7,899 bases of DNA from Bacteroidota bacterium (GTDB lineage Bacteria > Bacteroidota > Bacteroidia > Bacteroidales > UBA10428): the NCBI GenBank assembly GCA_017860375.1, contig JAGDMB010000101.1, positions 1 to 7,899 of the forward strand. The letters are read 5' to 3'. The translations under genes were made by a program, and so were the position numbers. Shown piece after piece: positions 1 through 6,073 of this stretch (position 1 is its first letter; the number at the start of each line of letters is the position of its first letter). A model generated the notes under the pieces. That model was not told the DNA's origin. It did no database searches and saw nothing but the letters and a program-made list of their open reading frames with translations.

Positions 1-2
1 GT

Positions 3-329
3 GCCATCCATTACCAGGGAGGAAGAGAACTGAATGTTAAAAAACTGCCTGAGATAAAGGCGGTTTCTATCGAACAGACCGTTCTGGAAAAATATTGCGG
101 AAACTATGAGTACCGGCCCGGAGTGATCATCGCGATAACGGCCGGCGACGGGAAATTGTTTGTCCAGACCGGAGAGCAGAACAGGATTGAATTGTATCCC
201 TTATCGGAAACGGAATTCGTGGGGATGGAAATGAACGCCAATCTTAAATTTATACCCGGAGAAGGCAATGATTACAGCATCGTGGTAAAACTGGGAGAGG
301 ATGTGCGGACAATTAAGAAAGTGAAATAA
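3..329 (+). CDS. C-terminal part of a DUF3471-domain protein, probably a serine hydrolase (5' end missing)
   Basis: The reading frame is open from the left edge and ends at TAA 327-329, giving 108 residues. Residues about 27-108 look like the small beta-rich DUF3471 domain: LEKYCGNYEY opens it, then comes a glycine turn with KLFVQTGEQ, then RIELYPLSETEF, then a closing VVKLGEDVRTIKKV. Residues 1-15 (AIHYQGGRELNVKKL) resemble the closing strand of the same fold (HxxGRxxxxKK), so the protein probably ends in two tandem copies. By family knowledge such domains usually follow a beta-lactamase-like (class C/AmpC-type) serine hydrolase domain and are exported. The catalytic part lies outside the window, so the enzyme class is inference. 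The stop is 48 bp before the next gene on the same strand, which may be co-transcribed. Confidence 0.6.
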   Translation, partial: AIHYQGGRELNVKKLPEIKAVSIEQTVLEKYCGNYEYRPGVIIAITAGDGKLFVQTGEQNRIELYPLSETEFVGMEMNANLKFIPGEGNDYSIVVKLGEDVRTIKKVK

Positions 330-377
330 CACACAGGCAATCATCCCGGTTCGGGAACTCGTAAAAACACTTACAAT

Positions 378-923
378 ATGGTCAAAATTGTTGCTTTCCT
401 CTTGCTCAGCATTCCGGTGGTGATCTTTTCCTGGAGAAGCCTGTCCCGCCTTACCAACCATGGCTTTTACCGGTTCCTTGCCTGGGAGTGCATCCTTTGG
501 CTTACGGTGAATAACATCACTTATTGGTTCCGCGATCCTTTCTGCTTCCGGCAGATTGTTTCATGGATCTTTCTCTTCTATTGTATTTATCCGGCAACCG
601 CAGGGGCTATCCTGATGAAAAGAAAGGGGAAAACGGATAAAACCAGGGATGGATCATTGTATACTTTTGAAAAAACCACCGAACTGGTTGACACGGGTAT
701 TTTCAAAACCATCCGTCACCCGCTTTACAGTTCACTGCTGTTCCTCACCTGGGGAATCTTTTTAAAACACGTTACCCTATACATGCTGGTCTTTGCGCTT
801 TTGTCCACCGCCTTTTTGTTTGCCACTGCGCTGATGGAAGAAAGGGAAAATATTGCCTTTTTCGGGGAGAAATACAGGGAGTATAGGAAGAAGACTAAAA
901 TGTTTATTCCTTATATATTATAG
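378..923 (+). CDS. Isoprenylcysteine carboxyl methyltransferase / phospholipid methyltransferase-like membrane protein
   Basis: The product has 181 residues and several hydrophobic segments (about 3-19, 34-50, 60-80 and 117-150). The C-terminal half carries the features of the ICMT/PEMT membrane methyltransferase fold: TGIFKTIRHPLYS at 106-118 with Arg113-His114-Pro115, a paired Glu at 154-155 after the last membrane segment, and FGEKYREYRKKTKMFIP near the end. In the family these residues form the S-adenosylmethionine site at the membrane face. The substrate cannot be read from the sequence; bacterial members act on lipids or small molecules, or are uncharacterised. The ATG at 378 starts directly before a hydrophobic segment and has no clear Shine-Dalgarno. 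The stop TAG (921-923) is followed within five bases by a heptad repeat array. The length is usual for the compact bacterial members. Confidence 0.75.
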   Translation: MVKIVAFLLLSIPVVIFSWRSLSRLTNHGFYRFLAWECILWLTVNNITYWFRDPFCFRQIVSWIFLFYCIYPATAGAILMKRKGKTDKTRDGSLYTFEKTTELVDTGIFKTIRHPLYSSLLFLTWGIFLKHVTLYMLVFALLSTAFLFATALMEERENIAFFGEKYREYRKKTKMFIPYIL

Positions 924-927
924 ATAA

Positions 928-1032
928 GAGCCAAGAGCTAGGATCCAAGAGCCAGGAGCCAGGAGCCAGGAGCTAGGAGCCGGGATCCAAGAGCCAGGAG
1001 CCGGGAACACAGAACGAAGAGGCAGGAAACAT
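928..1032 (+). repeat. Heptanucleotide repeat array, purine-rich arm (15 units, GAGCCAG type)
   Basis: Fifteen consecutive 7-bp units fill the interval without a phase break, and every unit begins with GA. Examples are GAGCCAA (928), GAGCTAG (935), GATCCAA (942), GAGCCAG (949, 956, 963, 991), GAGCCGG (977, 998), then the more diverged GAACACA, GAACGAA, GAGGCAG and GAAACAT. The array starts five bases after the stop codon of the methyltransferase gene, with the purine-rich strand as that gene's sense strand. It continues in the same 7-bp register into the opposite-polarity arm at 1033. Its function is unknown. The unit length recalls the heptameric short tandem repeats known from cyanobacteria, but the sequence differs. 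Confidence 0.9.
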
Positions 1033-1074
1033 CTTGCTGCTTGTCCTTTGTCCTTTATCCCTTGTCTCTTTTCA
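1033..1074 (-). repeat. Heptanucleotide repeat array, opposite-polarity arm (6 units, GGACAAG type on minus strand)
   Basis: Six 7-bp units follow directly in the register of the preceding array but with strand polarity reversed: CTTGCTG, CTTGTCC, TTTGTCC, TTTATCC, CTTGTCT, CTTTTCA on the plus strand. On the minus strand they read GGACAAG, GGACAAA, GGATAAA and similar, closely like the array after the porin gene at 5926. The units overlap the last codons and the stop of the minus-strand gene ending at 1055. The two arms are only weakly complementary, so this does not look like a strong hairpin terminator. Confidence 0.8.
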
Positions 1075-1741
1075 GGCGATTGAAATAAATCAGTAGCCCG
1101 ACAACGGCCGTACCCATTGCCCCTCCCATGCCAAGGTTGAGGCATATACCCACCAGAATCACGTAATCCATAATGTACCCAAAGCCTCCCAGAAGGCAAA
1201 AAACGGCATTTGCAAGCAGCGCATAACGAATGACCCTGTTAAGTCCGCCCCCGGAAAAGACAGGCGCAAGAAAAAGGCATGAAAGACTGAAAAATAAGGT
1301 CCATCCCACCAGGTTTATACCGGCCAGACCCGAATAGGGATTTGCCTGAATGAACTGTTCCAGTCCCGATGTCTGACCCCTGCTGATGCTTAGTCTCACC
1401 GAACTGATCTGCACAAAGTAATGCATGCTGACCGATATGGCAAACATAATGGCAAAACTCAGGGCAATCCGGCTCATGAATTTTTTGCCTTCTTCCGCCC
1501 GGTCTTCAATGCCGTGAAGCAATACAACAAAAGCCGGGGCAAATAAAAGCATAGCCAGCTGTGCAACAAATTTGAAGGCCTGATTATAGGTTGAAGTATA
1601 GACAATATAATCAGTAAGATTGGTCCATGTAAAGGGCGGGTTCAAAAATGCAATTGCGGCAAAACAAATGATCCATACCGCAAAGGCTGAAAGGGATACA
1701 ATGGCAGCCCACTTTCCGGATTTTATTGAAATAGTATTCAT
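1055..1741 (-). CDS. Multi-pass inner-membrane protein of unknown function
   Basis: I do not recognise the family. The product has 228 residues with about six hydrophobic segments (roughly 10-32, 57-77, 91-110, 137-161, 170-200 and 201-219), so it is an integral membrane protein. Between segments 1 and 2 lies an aromatic, polar loop (FTWTNLTDYIVYTSTYNQ), and between 3 and 4 another (SSVRLSISRGQTSGLEQFIQ). The last segment is glycine-rich (LGMGGAMGTAVVG). No catalytic or metal-binding motif is apparent. The ATG at 1741-1739 begins just before the first membrane segment. The gene lies 151 bp downstream of the phoR-like gene on the same strand; I see no strong promoter or terminator in that gap, so co-transcription with the regulators is possible but unproven. 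The C-terminal RLKRDKG is encoded partly inside the heptad array. Confidence 0.75.
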   Translation of the reverse strand: MNTISIKSGKWAAIVSLSAFAVWIICFAAIAFLNPPFTWTNLTDYIVYTSTYNQAFKFVAQLAMLLFAPAFVVLLHGIEDRAEEGKKFMSRIALSFAIMFAISVSMHYFVQISSVRLSISRGQTSGLEQFIQANPYSGLAGINLVGWTLFFSLSCLFLAPVFSGGGLNRVIRYALLANAVFCLLGGFGYIMDYVILVGICLNLGMGGAMGTAVVGLLIYFNRLKRDKG

Positions 1742-1892
1742 GGCAAACCTGTTTTAAAAATTTTAAATAAAATTAGAACGAAAAGGGTAACCAATGTCTC
1801 TTTGTGGCGAAAAATAGTAAGGAAAGGCCGCTGTGTTTTTAAAGTCAGTGGCCGGCTCGCGCATTCTTACAGGATGGAATGTCTCACGAAGA

Positions 1893-3665
1893 TCAGGTCT
1901 GCAGATTTTTGCCAAGCGAGAACAGGAATTCCAGTCCCCCTTCTTTTCTGTTTTTAACAGAGATATCGCCCTGGTGGAAGAGAATGGCATTTTTCACAAT
2001 GGACAGTCCCAGCCCGGTACCGCCCGATTTGCGGTCGCGTCCCTTGTCAACCCGGTAAAAACGCTCAAAAAGCCGGGGAATGTCCTGTTCCGGTACGCCG
2101 CTTCCGGTATCGGAAAAAGAAAAATAATAATGGTGCTGATCTTCCATATATTTATCGATGGTCACCATAACATCAGTGCCGGCATGATGAAGGACATTCT
2201 CCAGTAAATTCCGGAATGCTGAATAAAGCAAAACAGAGTTACCCTGCAATTCGATATCATTCGTGATATTCATGCGTACTTCGATTTTGTTTTCCTTCAG
2301 TTTTTCCAGGAGATCTTCCATCACGGAACTGACCACCTCGTGCACGTTAACCTTTTCAATGGCGTATAAATTACCCGCTTCCTCAATTTTGGTCAGCAGG
2401 GAAATATCGTTAATCAGGTCTGCAAGACGGCATGTCTGAGAATACGCGCGTTGGATATAATCCAGCAATTTTGTCCGGTCGATTTTATTGTTCAGCACCG
2501 TCTCAAGAAATCCCTTTATGGAGCTTACCGGTGTTTTCAATTCATGCGCAATGTTTTCCGTTATTTGCTGTTTCAGCAGTTTCCGTTTGGCCAGTTTTGT
2601 AATATCGTTGAGGATGATCTCGAAACTGTTGTCATGAAATACAATGCATTTTACCGCATAATGCTTTCCGTTCTTTGTTATGGACACTTCATAGGAAGGT
2701 TGACCCGTTTTCTCGGATTTTTGGGCAGCAAGCTGTGAATCAATAAAACCGATAATAGGAGCAAACTCCTCTATACTAAAAAAATTCTCTGCAGAATAAA
2801 CCAGTTTATCGCTGATATGGTTAATGTACTGAATGAAATTGCTGTTGCTGGCAATCCCTTTTTTATCTTGTGAAAAGATGGCAATTCCTTCTTCGAGAAT
2901 GGTTAGGTGATGGACCAGTTTTTCTTTCTCCGAGAGGAGTTCCTGTTTTGTCGAATTCAGTTTCTGGAAAATATCCACTATATCCTGCCCGATATTTCCC
3001 AGCTCGGTTTTTGGGAAGGTCAGGGTATTGTCTATGGAATTGTTTTCCGATGCCTGCAGGGTGAATTTTTTCAGTGCCGAAATGGATTTTCCGAGTCTTG
3101 CCGTCAATACTATCAGGGAAAGCGAAGTGAGGATGAAAAGAAGGAGAATAAAAAGAAGCGAATTCTGGTCGGGCTCAATAAGGTACCTGGCTTCACGATC
3201 ATACACCACCGACAGACGGATAAAATATTCGGGGAAACGCCGGGCAAAATAGTAATATTTGATCCCGGTGCTGGCCGATACCCGTATATCAGTGCCGGTG
3301 CTGTCCGATATAGCTTGCTGGATCTCAGGGCGCAGAAAATGGCTCTTCAGGGAAAGGCTGTTCTTTATATCTGAATCATAAAGTACGCGCCCGTTGTAAT
3401 CAATGATGCTGATCCGCAAATTTGTATCCGGTATAATACCTGTCACGTATTCCATTCCCTGTATGGAGTCGTTTTTGTAAAGGGAATCGCTTACGATGCA
3501 GTTATGGATCAGCTCAGAATATCCGTTTAATTCCTTATTCAGAGCCTTGATATGATAACGCTTTTCAAGATGGTATTCCGAATACAGCACAATAAGGATG
3601 AACGCAGCAAAAACAAGAAATAAAAACCATATTTGCTTTCTGGTGTAGGTCGAAAATAGTTTCAT
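1893..3665 (-). CDS. phoR: PhoR-like sensor histidine kinase
   Basis: This 590-residue membrane histidine kinase is the likely partner of the response regulator whose stop lies only 3 bp upstream of its ATG. In order it shows a membrane segment at about 11-28, an extracytoplasmic sensor region of about 135 residues (30-167), a second membrane segment at about 168-189, a HAMP-like linker with a coiled-coil stretch to about 250, a PAS-like domain (about 255-355), and a complete kinase core. The H box is ENIAHELKTP with phospho-acceptor His374, the N box is RNLLEN (485-490), G1 is DTGSG (519-523), an F box follows (RLFERFYRVD), and G2 is GGTGLGL (548-554). All catalytic motifs look intact. By family knowledge it phosphorylates and dephosphorylates a PhoB-type regulator. 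The phosphate role is inferred from the divergent porin-pst genes and the PhoB-like sites. The large periplasmic domain is longer than in E. coli PhoR, which has almost none. Confidence 0.88.
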   Translation of the reverse strand: MKLFSTYTRKQIWFLFLVFAAFILIVLYSEYHLEKRYHIKALNKELNGYSELIHNCIVSDSLYKNDSIQGMEYVTGIIPDTNLRISIIDYNGRVLYDSDIKNSLSLKSHFLRPEIQQAISDSTGTDIRVSASTGIKYYYFARRFPEYFIRLSVVYDREARYLIEPDQNSLLFILLLFILTSLSLIVLTARLGKSISALKKFTLQASENNSIDNTLTFPKTELGNIGQDIVDIFQKLNSTKQELLSEKEKLVHHLTILEEGIAIFSQDKKGIASNSNFIQYINHISDKLVYSAENFFSIEEFAPIIGFIDSQLAAQKSEKTGQPSYEVSITKNGKHYAVKCIVFHDNSFEIILNDITKLAKRKLLKQQITENIAHELKTPVSSIKGFLETVLNNKIDRTKLLDYIQRAYSQTCRLADLINDISLLTKIEEAGNLYAIEKVNVHEVVSSVMEDLLEKLKENKIEVRMNITNDIELQGNSVLLYSAFRNLLENVLHHAGTDVMVTIDKYMEDQHHYYFSFSDTGSGVPEQDIPRLFERFYRVDKGRDRKSGGTGLGLSIVKNAILFHQGDISVKNRKEGGLEFLFSLGKNLQT

Positions 3666-3668
3666 ACG

Positions 3669-4364
3669 CTAGGCATCAATTTCAAAACAATATCCGTGTC
3701 CGGAACGGCTTACGATATTTTTTCCGTATTCCCCGAGTTTTTTTCGTAACCGGGTTATGTGCACATCCACGGTCCGGTCGAGCACATTAATATTATCTTT
3801 CCAGGCATAATTAAGGATTTCCTCGCGGGTAAATACCTTGCCGGTATTATTTAAAAGCAGCATCATGATGTAATATTCATGGGGAGTAAGGTCAACCCTC
3901 GCCCCTTCCATGAAAAGCGTCTTCTTTTCCGGGTCGAGTTCCAGGCCGGCAATTTTTAGATTGGCGTGTTCCTGAATCTCTTGCGGATTCGGCCGTCTCA
4001 TCACGGCTTTCACCCTGGCTATCAGTTCGCGCACGGAAAAAGGTTTTGTGATATAATCATCCGCTCCCAGTGAAAATCCCGTCAGTTTATCGTTTTCCGT
4101 GCTTTTGGCCGTCAGGAAAATGACCGGTGTTTTCAGTTTCTTTTTGTTGTGTATTTCATCCGCCAGTCTGAATCCCGACATACCTTTCATCATGATGTCA
4201 AGGATAAAAAGATGGTACCTGGACAATGATTTCTGAAGGGCTTCCTCCGCTGAATTGGCCGTTTCAACCCGGAATCCTTCCGATTCGAGGTTGAATTTGA
4301 TAATCTCACATATATCTTCCTCATCATCAACGACTAAAATAAAAGGAATGTCCGAAGTTTTCAT
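3669..4364 (-). CDS. phoB: PhoB-like OmpR-family response regulator
   Basis: The product has 231 residues from the ATG at 4364-4362. A TTG two codons upstream (4370-4368) is also in frame but is the less likely start. The receiver domain (about 5-122) has the acidic pair in VVDDEED (Asp13-Asp14), phospho-acceptor Asp56 in FILDIMM, Thr85 in FLTAK and Lys107 in the ITKPF motif. The C-terminal winged helix DNA-binding domain (about 135-231) includes LTPHEY, the KVFTREEIL segment and the recognition helix region DRTVDVHITRLRKKL, followed by a wing ending GHGYCFE. This is the OmpR/PhoB architecture at normal length. The gene is first of an operon with the kinase gene. Upstream lie 11-bp direct repeats reading towards it, so autoregulation is likely. 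The PhoB identity rests on the similarity, the neighbouring phosphate genes and those repeats. Confidence 0.88.
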   Translation of the reverse strand: MKTSDIPFILVVDDEEDICEIIKFNLESEGFRVETANSAEEALQKSLSRYHLFILDIMMKGMSGFRLADEIHNKKKLKTPVIFLTAKSTENDKLTGFSLGADDYITKPFSVRELIARVKAVMRRPNPQEIQEHANLKIAGLELDPEKKTLFMEGARVDLTPHEYYIMMLLLNNTGKVFTREEILNYAWKDNINVLDRTVDVHITRLRKKLGEYGKNIVSRSGHGYCFEIDA

Positions 4365-4448
4365 TACCAATCAGTTAAAGATTTTGCATAATAAGTACAG
4401 ATAAGCCATGCACACAGCCTTCCAATATTTTAAGTGGATTCACAGCCG

Positions 4449-4456
4449 CAAAATAA
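4449..4456 (-). promoter_or_regulatory. Candidate -7 promoter element for the phoB-phoR operon
   Basis: On the minus strand these bases read TTATTTTG, one mismatch from the Bacteroidota -7 consensus TAnnTTTG, and continue as CGGC. Exactly 10 bp (4457-4466) separate the element from the core of the nearest 11-bp repeat, the spacing known between a Pho box and the -10 element in E. coli. A start site near 4443 would leave a leader of about 80 nt before the phoB ATG. The porin side shows the same spacing and the same TTTTGCGGC string. An alternative -33/-7 pair nearer the gene (minus-strand TTGG at about 4425 and TATCTGTA at about 4402) is less convincing. Confidence 0.5.
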
Positions 4457-4462
4457 CATCTT

Positions 4463-4506
4463 ATCCATTACAGTATCATTTCAATTCTATTACAAAGTTG
4501 TTACAA
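4463..4506 (-). promoter_or_regulatory. PhoB-box-like array reading towards phoB (four 11-bp direct repeats)
   Basis: Read on the minus strand from 4506 downwards, four 7-base cores recur every 11 bp: TTGTAAC (4506), TTGTAAT (4495), TTGAAAT (4484) and CTGTAAT (4473). Each is followed by a 4-bp AT-rich spacer. A 7-bp core in an 11-bp repeat is the established geometry of PhoB boxes in E. coli (CTGTCAT plus 4 bp), and the core agrees with that consensus mainly at the TGT. The array lies upstream of the response regulator and ends 10 bp before a -7-like element. It is therefore a good candidate for positive autoregulation of phoB-phoR. Binding is inferred, not shown. Confidence 0.75.
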
Positions 4507-4522
4507 ATAAACAGAAAAACAA

Positions 4523-4676
4523 TTGTAACATGATTGTAACAAAGTTGTAACAAAGATGTAATGCAAACGAAACGGTGATGAAACATTATAACCTGAATTT
4601 TGCACCGGTGATGTAACATCTTTTTAACAAACATGAAACAAACTGATAATCTAAATGAAATGGTGTCTTAATAATT
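4523..4676 (+). promoter_or_regulatory. Long PhoB-box-like array reading towards the porin gene (11-bp register, up to 14 units)
   Basis: Three perfect TTGTAAC cores at 4523, 4534 and 4545 are spaced by 11 bp. The same register then continues: ATGTAAT (4556), ACGAAAC (4567), ATGAAAC (4578), TTGCACC (4600), ATGTAAC (4611), TTTTAAC (4622), ATGAAAC (4633), ATGAAAT (4655) and TCTTAAT (4666). Only the units at 4589 and 4644 are poor matches. The last core ends 10 bp before a -7-like element at 4683. The geometry matches PhoB boxes, but the array is much longer than a usual two- to four-unit box. The first four units are the strongest sites; the distal ones may be weak sites filled cooperatively, or relics of an older expansion. 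Confidence 0.75.
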
Positions 4677-4682
4677 ATAGGT

Positions 4683-4690
4683 CACTTTTG
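4683..4690 (+). promoter_or_regulatory. Candidate -7 promoter element for the porin-pst operon
   Basis: CACTTTTG matches the Bacteroidota -7 consensus TAnnTTTG except at the first base, and continues as CGGC. It lies 10 bp (4673-4682) after the last 11-bp repeat core, with no separate -33 TTTG required, as is typical where an activator box replaces the upstream element. Transcription would begin near 4695-4698, some 20-30 nt before the porin start. The identical string TTTTGCGGC occurs at the divergent promoter candidate on the minus strand. Confidence 0.5.
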
Positions 4691-4716
4691 CGGCGAAAAC
4701 CAAATTTCATTTAAAC

Positions 4717-5925
4717 ATGAGTACAATGAAAAAAATTATCACCGTATTTTTAATTGCTGCCGCAACCTCCTATGGTTACGCGCAGGTCAATGTAGATTCG
4801 CTGAATGAGCAGGTCATCATTCACGAAGGCAAAATCAATGCCCTTGACGAACGCGTTTTGCTGAATGAGGGCGACCTCGAAAAACTCAAGAAAATAAAGG
4901 TGTCGGGTTATATCCAGGCACAATTCGAAGCGTATCAGGGCGGTTTAATAGCAAAGGAAAACGACCCTAAAACCAGCTTTTTTATCCGAAGGGCCAGGAT
5001 TAAATTCACGTATGAAGCTACTGATGGCATTCGATTCGTCTTACAGCCTGATTTCAGCACCGGCAATCTTTCCCTCAAGGATGCGTATGCATTGGCCTAT
5101 CTGCCCAAACTCAGATCGCTGACCTTATGGGCCGGCCAGTTCAACAGGCCGAACTACGAAGTCGAATATTCTTCCTCCCAGCGTGAAGTAACGGAACGAT
5201 CCAGGATGATCCGTACCATTTATCCGGGTGAACGTGAAGTAGGGGCCAAACTCGAATTCAATCCATCGGAAATACCACTGAAAATGCAGCTGGCGGTATT
5301 GAATGGAAATTTTAAAGGCACGGAACTATTGGATGTTGATTCCAAGAAGGACCTCATGGCCCGCGCCACGTATTCATTTGCACTTGCAGATAACAGAGTT
5401 GGAATTGATGTGGGGGCCCATGGATATTATGGTGGTTTGATGGCAAAGAACAAGTACGTGTTGAATTACGAAAATGGATTGGACAGTCTGGACACCAATA
5501 AAGGCACCTACCTGGATAAAAAATGGGGAGGCGCAGAATTCCAGGCTTTTTTTGATTGGCTTGGCGGCATGTCACTGAAAGGTGAATTCATCGCCGGTCG
5601 CAATGCCTATCCCGGAGATTCCAAAACCAATCCATACAAGACCAAGCAATTCTCCGGATATTATATTTACCTGATTAAAAACATTGGAAAGAAAAATCAG
5701 TTTGCCACCCGTTTTGACAATTTTGATCCCAATACAACTTTATCGGGAGATGCGGCGGGCAAAGATGTGTATTATAACACCTTTACCTTTGCATGGCAGT
5801 ACTACCTTAATGATAACATCCGGTTCACCTTGAATTATGGGATTCCGCTTAATGAGAAGAATGCAACATACCCGGAAGATATAAAGGATAACACCTTTAC
5901 CATCAGGGCCCAGGCGAAATTTTAA
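4717..5925 (+). CDS. Phosphate-selective outer-membrane porin (OprP/OprO family)
   Basis: The product has 402 residues from ATG 4717; ATG 4726 (MKKIITVF) is an equally plausible start that gives a cleaner signal peptide. A signal sequence with likely cleavage after Tyr-Ala22 is followed by a heptad-like, probably coiled-coil segment at about 28-61 (NEQVIIHEGKINALDERVLL), then a beta-barrel beginning VSGYIQAQFEAY. The stretch FFIRRARIKFTYEATDGIRFVLQ and the WAGQFNRPNYEVEYSSS region are typical of the porin O/P family, and the chain ends in an aromatic residue (AQAKF), as beta-barrel proteins do. Family members form trimers and pass phosphate or polyphosphate. Its place behind PhoB-like sites and directly before pstS supports phosphate uptake. 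It heads the porin-pstS-pstC cluster, and no separate Pho box is visible before pstS. Confidence 0.85.
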   Translation: MSTMKKIITVFLIAAATSYGYAQVNVDSLNEQVIIHEGKINALDERVLLNEGDLEKLKKIKVSGYIQAQFEAYQGGLIAKENDPKTSFFIRRARIKFTYEATDGIRFVLQPDFSTGNLSLKDAYALAYLPKLRSLTLWAGQFNRPNYEVEYSSSQREVTERSRMIRTIYPGEREVGAKLEFNPSEIPLKMQLAVLNGNFKGTELLDVDSKKDLMARATYSFALADNRVGIDVGAHGYYGGLMAKNKYVLNYENGLDSLDTNKGTYLDKKWGGAEFQAFFDWLGGMSLKGEFIAGRNAYPGDSKTNPYKTKQFSGYYIYLIKNIGKKNQFATRFDNFDPNTTLSGDAAGKDVYYNTFTFAWQYYLNDNIRFTLNYGIPLNEKNATYPEDIKDNTFTIRAQAKF

Positions 5926-5974
5926 GGAAAGGGGACAAGGGTTGAGGGATGAGCGAAAAGGGACGAGGGAAAAG
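5926..5974 (+). repeat. Heptanucleotide repeat array after the porin gene (7 units, GGACAAG type)
   Basis: Directly after the porin TAA come seven 7-bp units: GGAAAGG, GGACAAG, GGTTGAG, GGATGAG, CGAAAAG, GGACGAG, GGAAAAG. The GGACAAG form is the same as on the minus strand at 1033-1074, about 4.9 kb away, and here too the purine-rich strand is the sense strand of the gene just ended. There is no inverted repeat and no U-tract, so I do not call it a terminator. Confidence 0.8.
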
Positions 5975-5979
5975 AAAAA

Positions 5980-6014
5980 GAGCAAAGAGCAAAGAGCAAA
6001 GACCAAAGAGCAAA
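5980..6014 (+). repeat. Second heptad sub-array (5 units, GAGCAAA)
   Basis: Five 7-bp units follow the previous array after a phase shift of four bases (or minus three): GAGCAAA at 5980, 5987, 5994 and 6008, with GACCAAA at 6001. Four of the five are identical, so this is the least diverged and possibly youngest heptad block in the window. It lies in the porin-pstS gap and is open in the pstS frame, which makes a false upstream start appear. Confidence 0.85.
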
Positions 6015-6025
6015 ACAAGTAATTT

Positions 6026-6073
6026 TTCAATCAATAAAAAACAAATCAATAAATCAACGGATCAACAAATTGA
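6026..6073 (+). repeat. Degenerate octanucleotide repeat (nnnATCAA type) before pstS
   Basis: Between the heptad block and pstS the period changes to 8 bp: TTCAATCA (6026), ATAAAAAA (6034), CAAATCAA (6042), TAAATCAA (6050), CGGATCAA (6058), CAAATTGA (6066). Three central units share ATCAA in exact 8-bp register; the outer ones are weaker. The segment is AT-rich and forms the untranslated stretch immediately before pstS, with no recognisable Pho box or TAnnTTTG element. Confidence 0.55.

Noticed and set aside
345..355. Short hairpin CCCG-GTT-CGGG between the first two genes
   Set aside because: It has four base pairs, a three-base loop and no following T-tract; too weak to call a terminator.
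928..1074. Possible CRISPR array
   Set aside because: Units are 7 bp, contiguous and degenerate, with no spacers and no cas genes nearby.
918..1199. Open frame on the minus strand with seven-residue repeats (APGSWIL type)
   Set aside because: It arises from 7-bp repeats read as 21-nt (seven-codon) periods and overlaps the C-terminus of a credible membrane protein gene on the same strand in another frame.
1742..1892. Promoter or terminator between phoR and the downstream membrane protein gene
   Set aside because: The only candidates are a TTGG/TAATTTTA pair with short spacing and a GCCGGC palindrome; neither is convincing.
2907..3374. Open frame on the plus strand inside the histidine kinase gene
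   Set aside because: It is antisense to an intact kinase with all motifs and has no recognisable domain; its composition looks like a shadow frame.
4368..4370. TTG start for the response regulator
   Set aside because: An ATG two codons downstream (4364-4362) gives the usual short N-terminus before the receiver domain.
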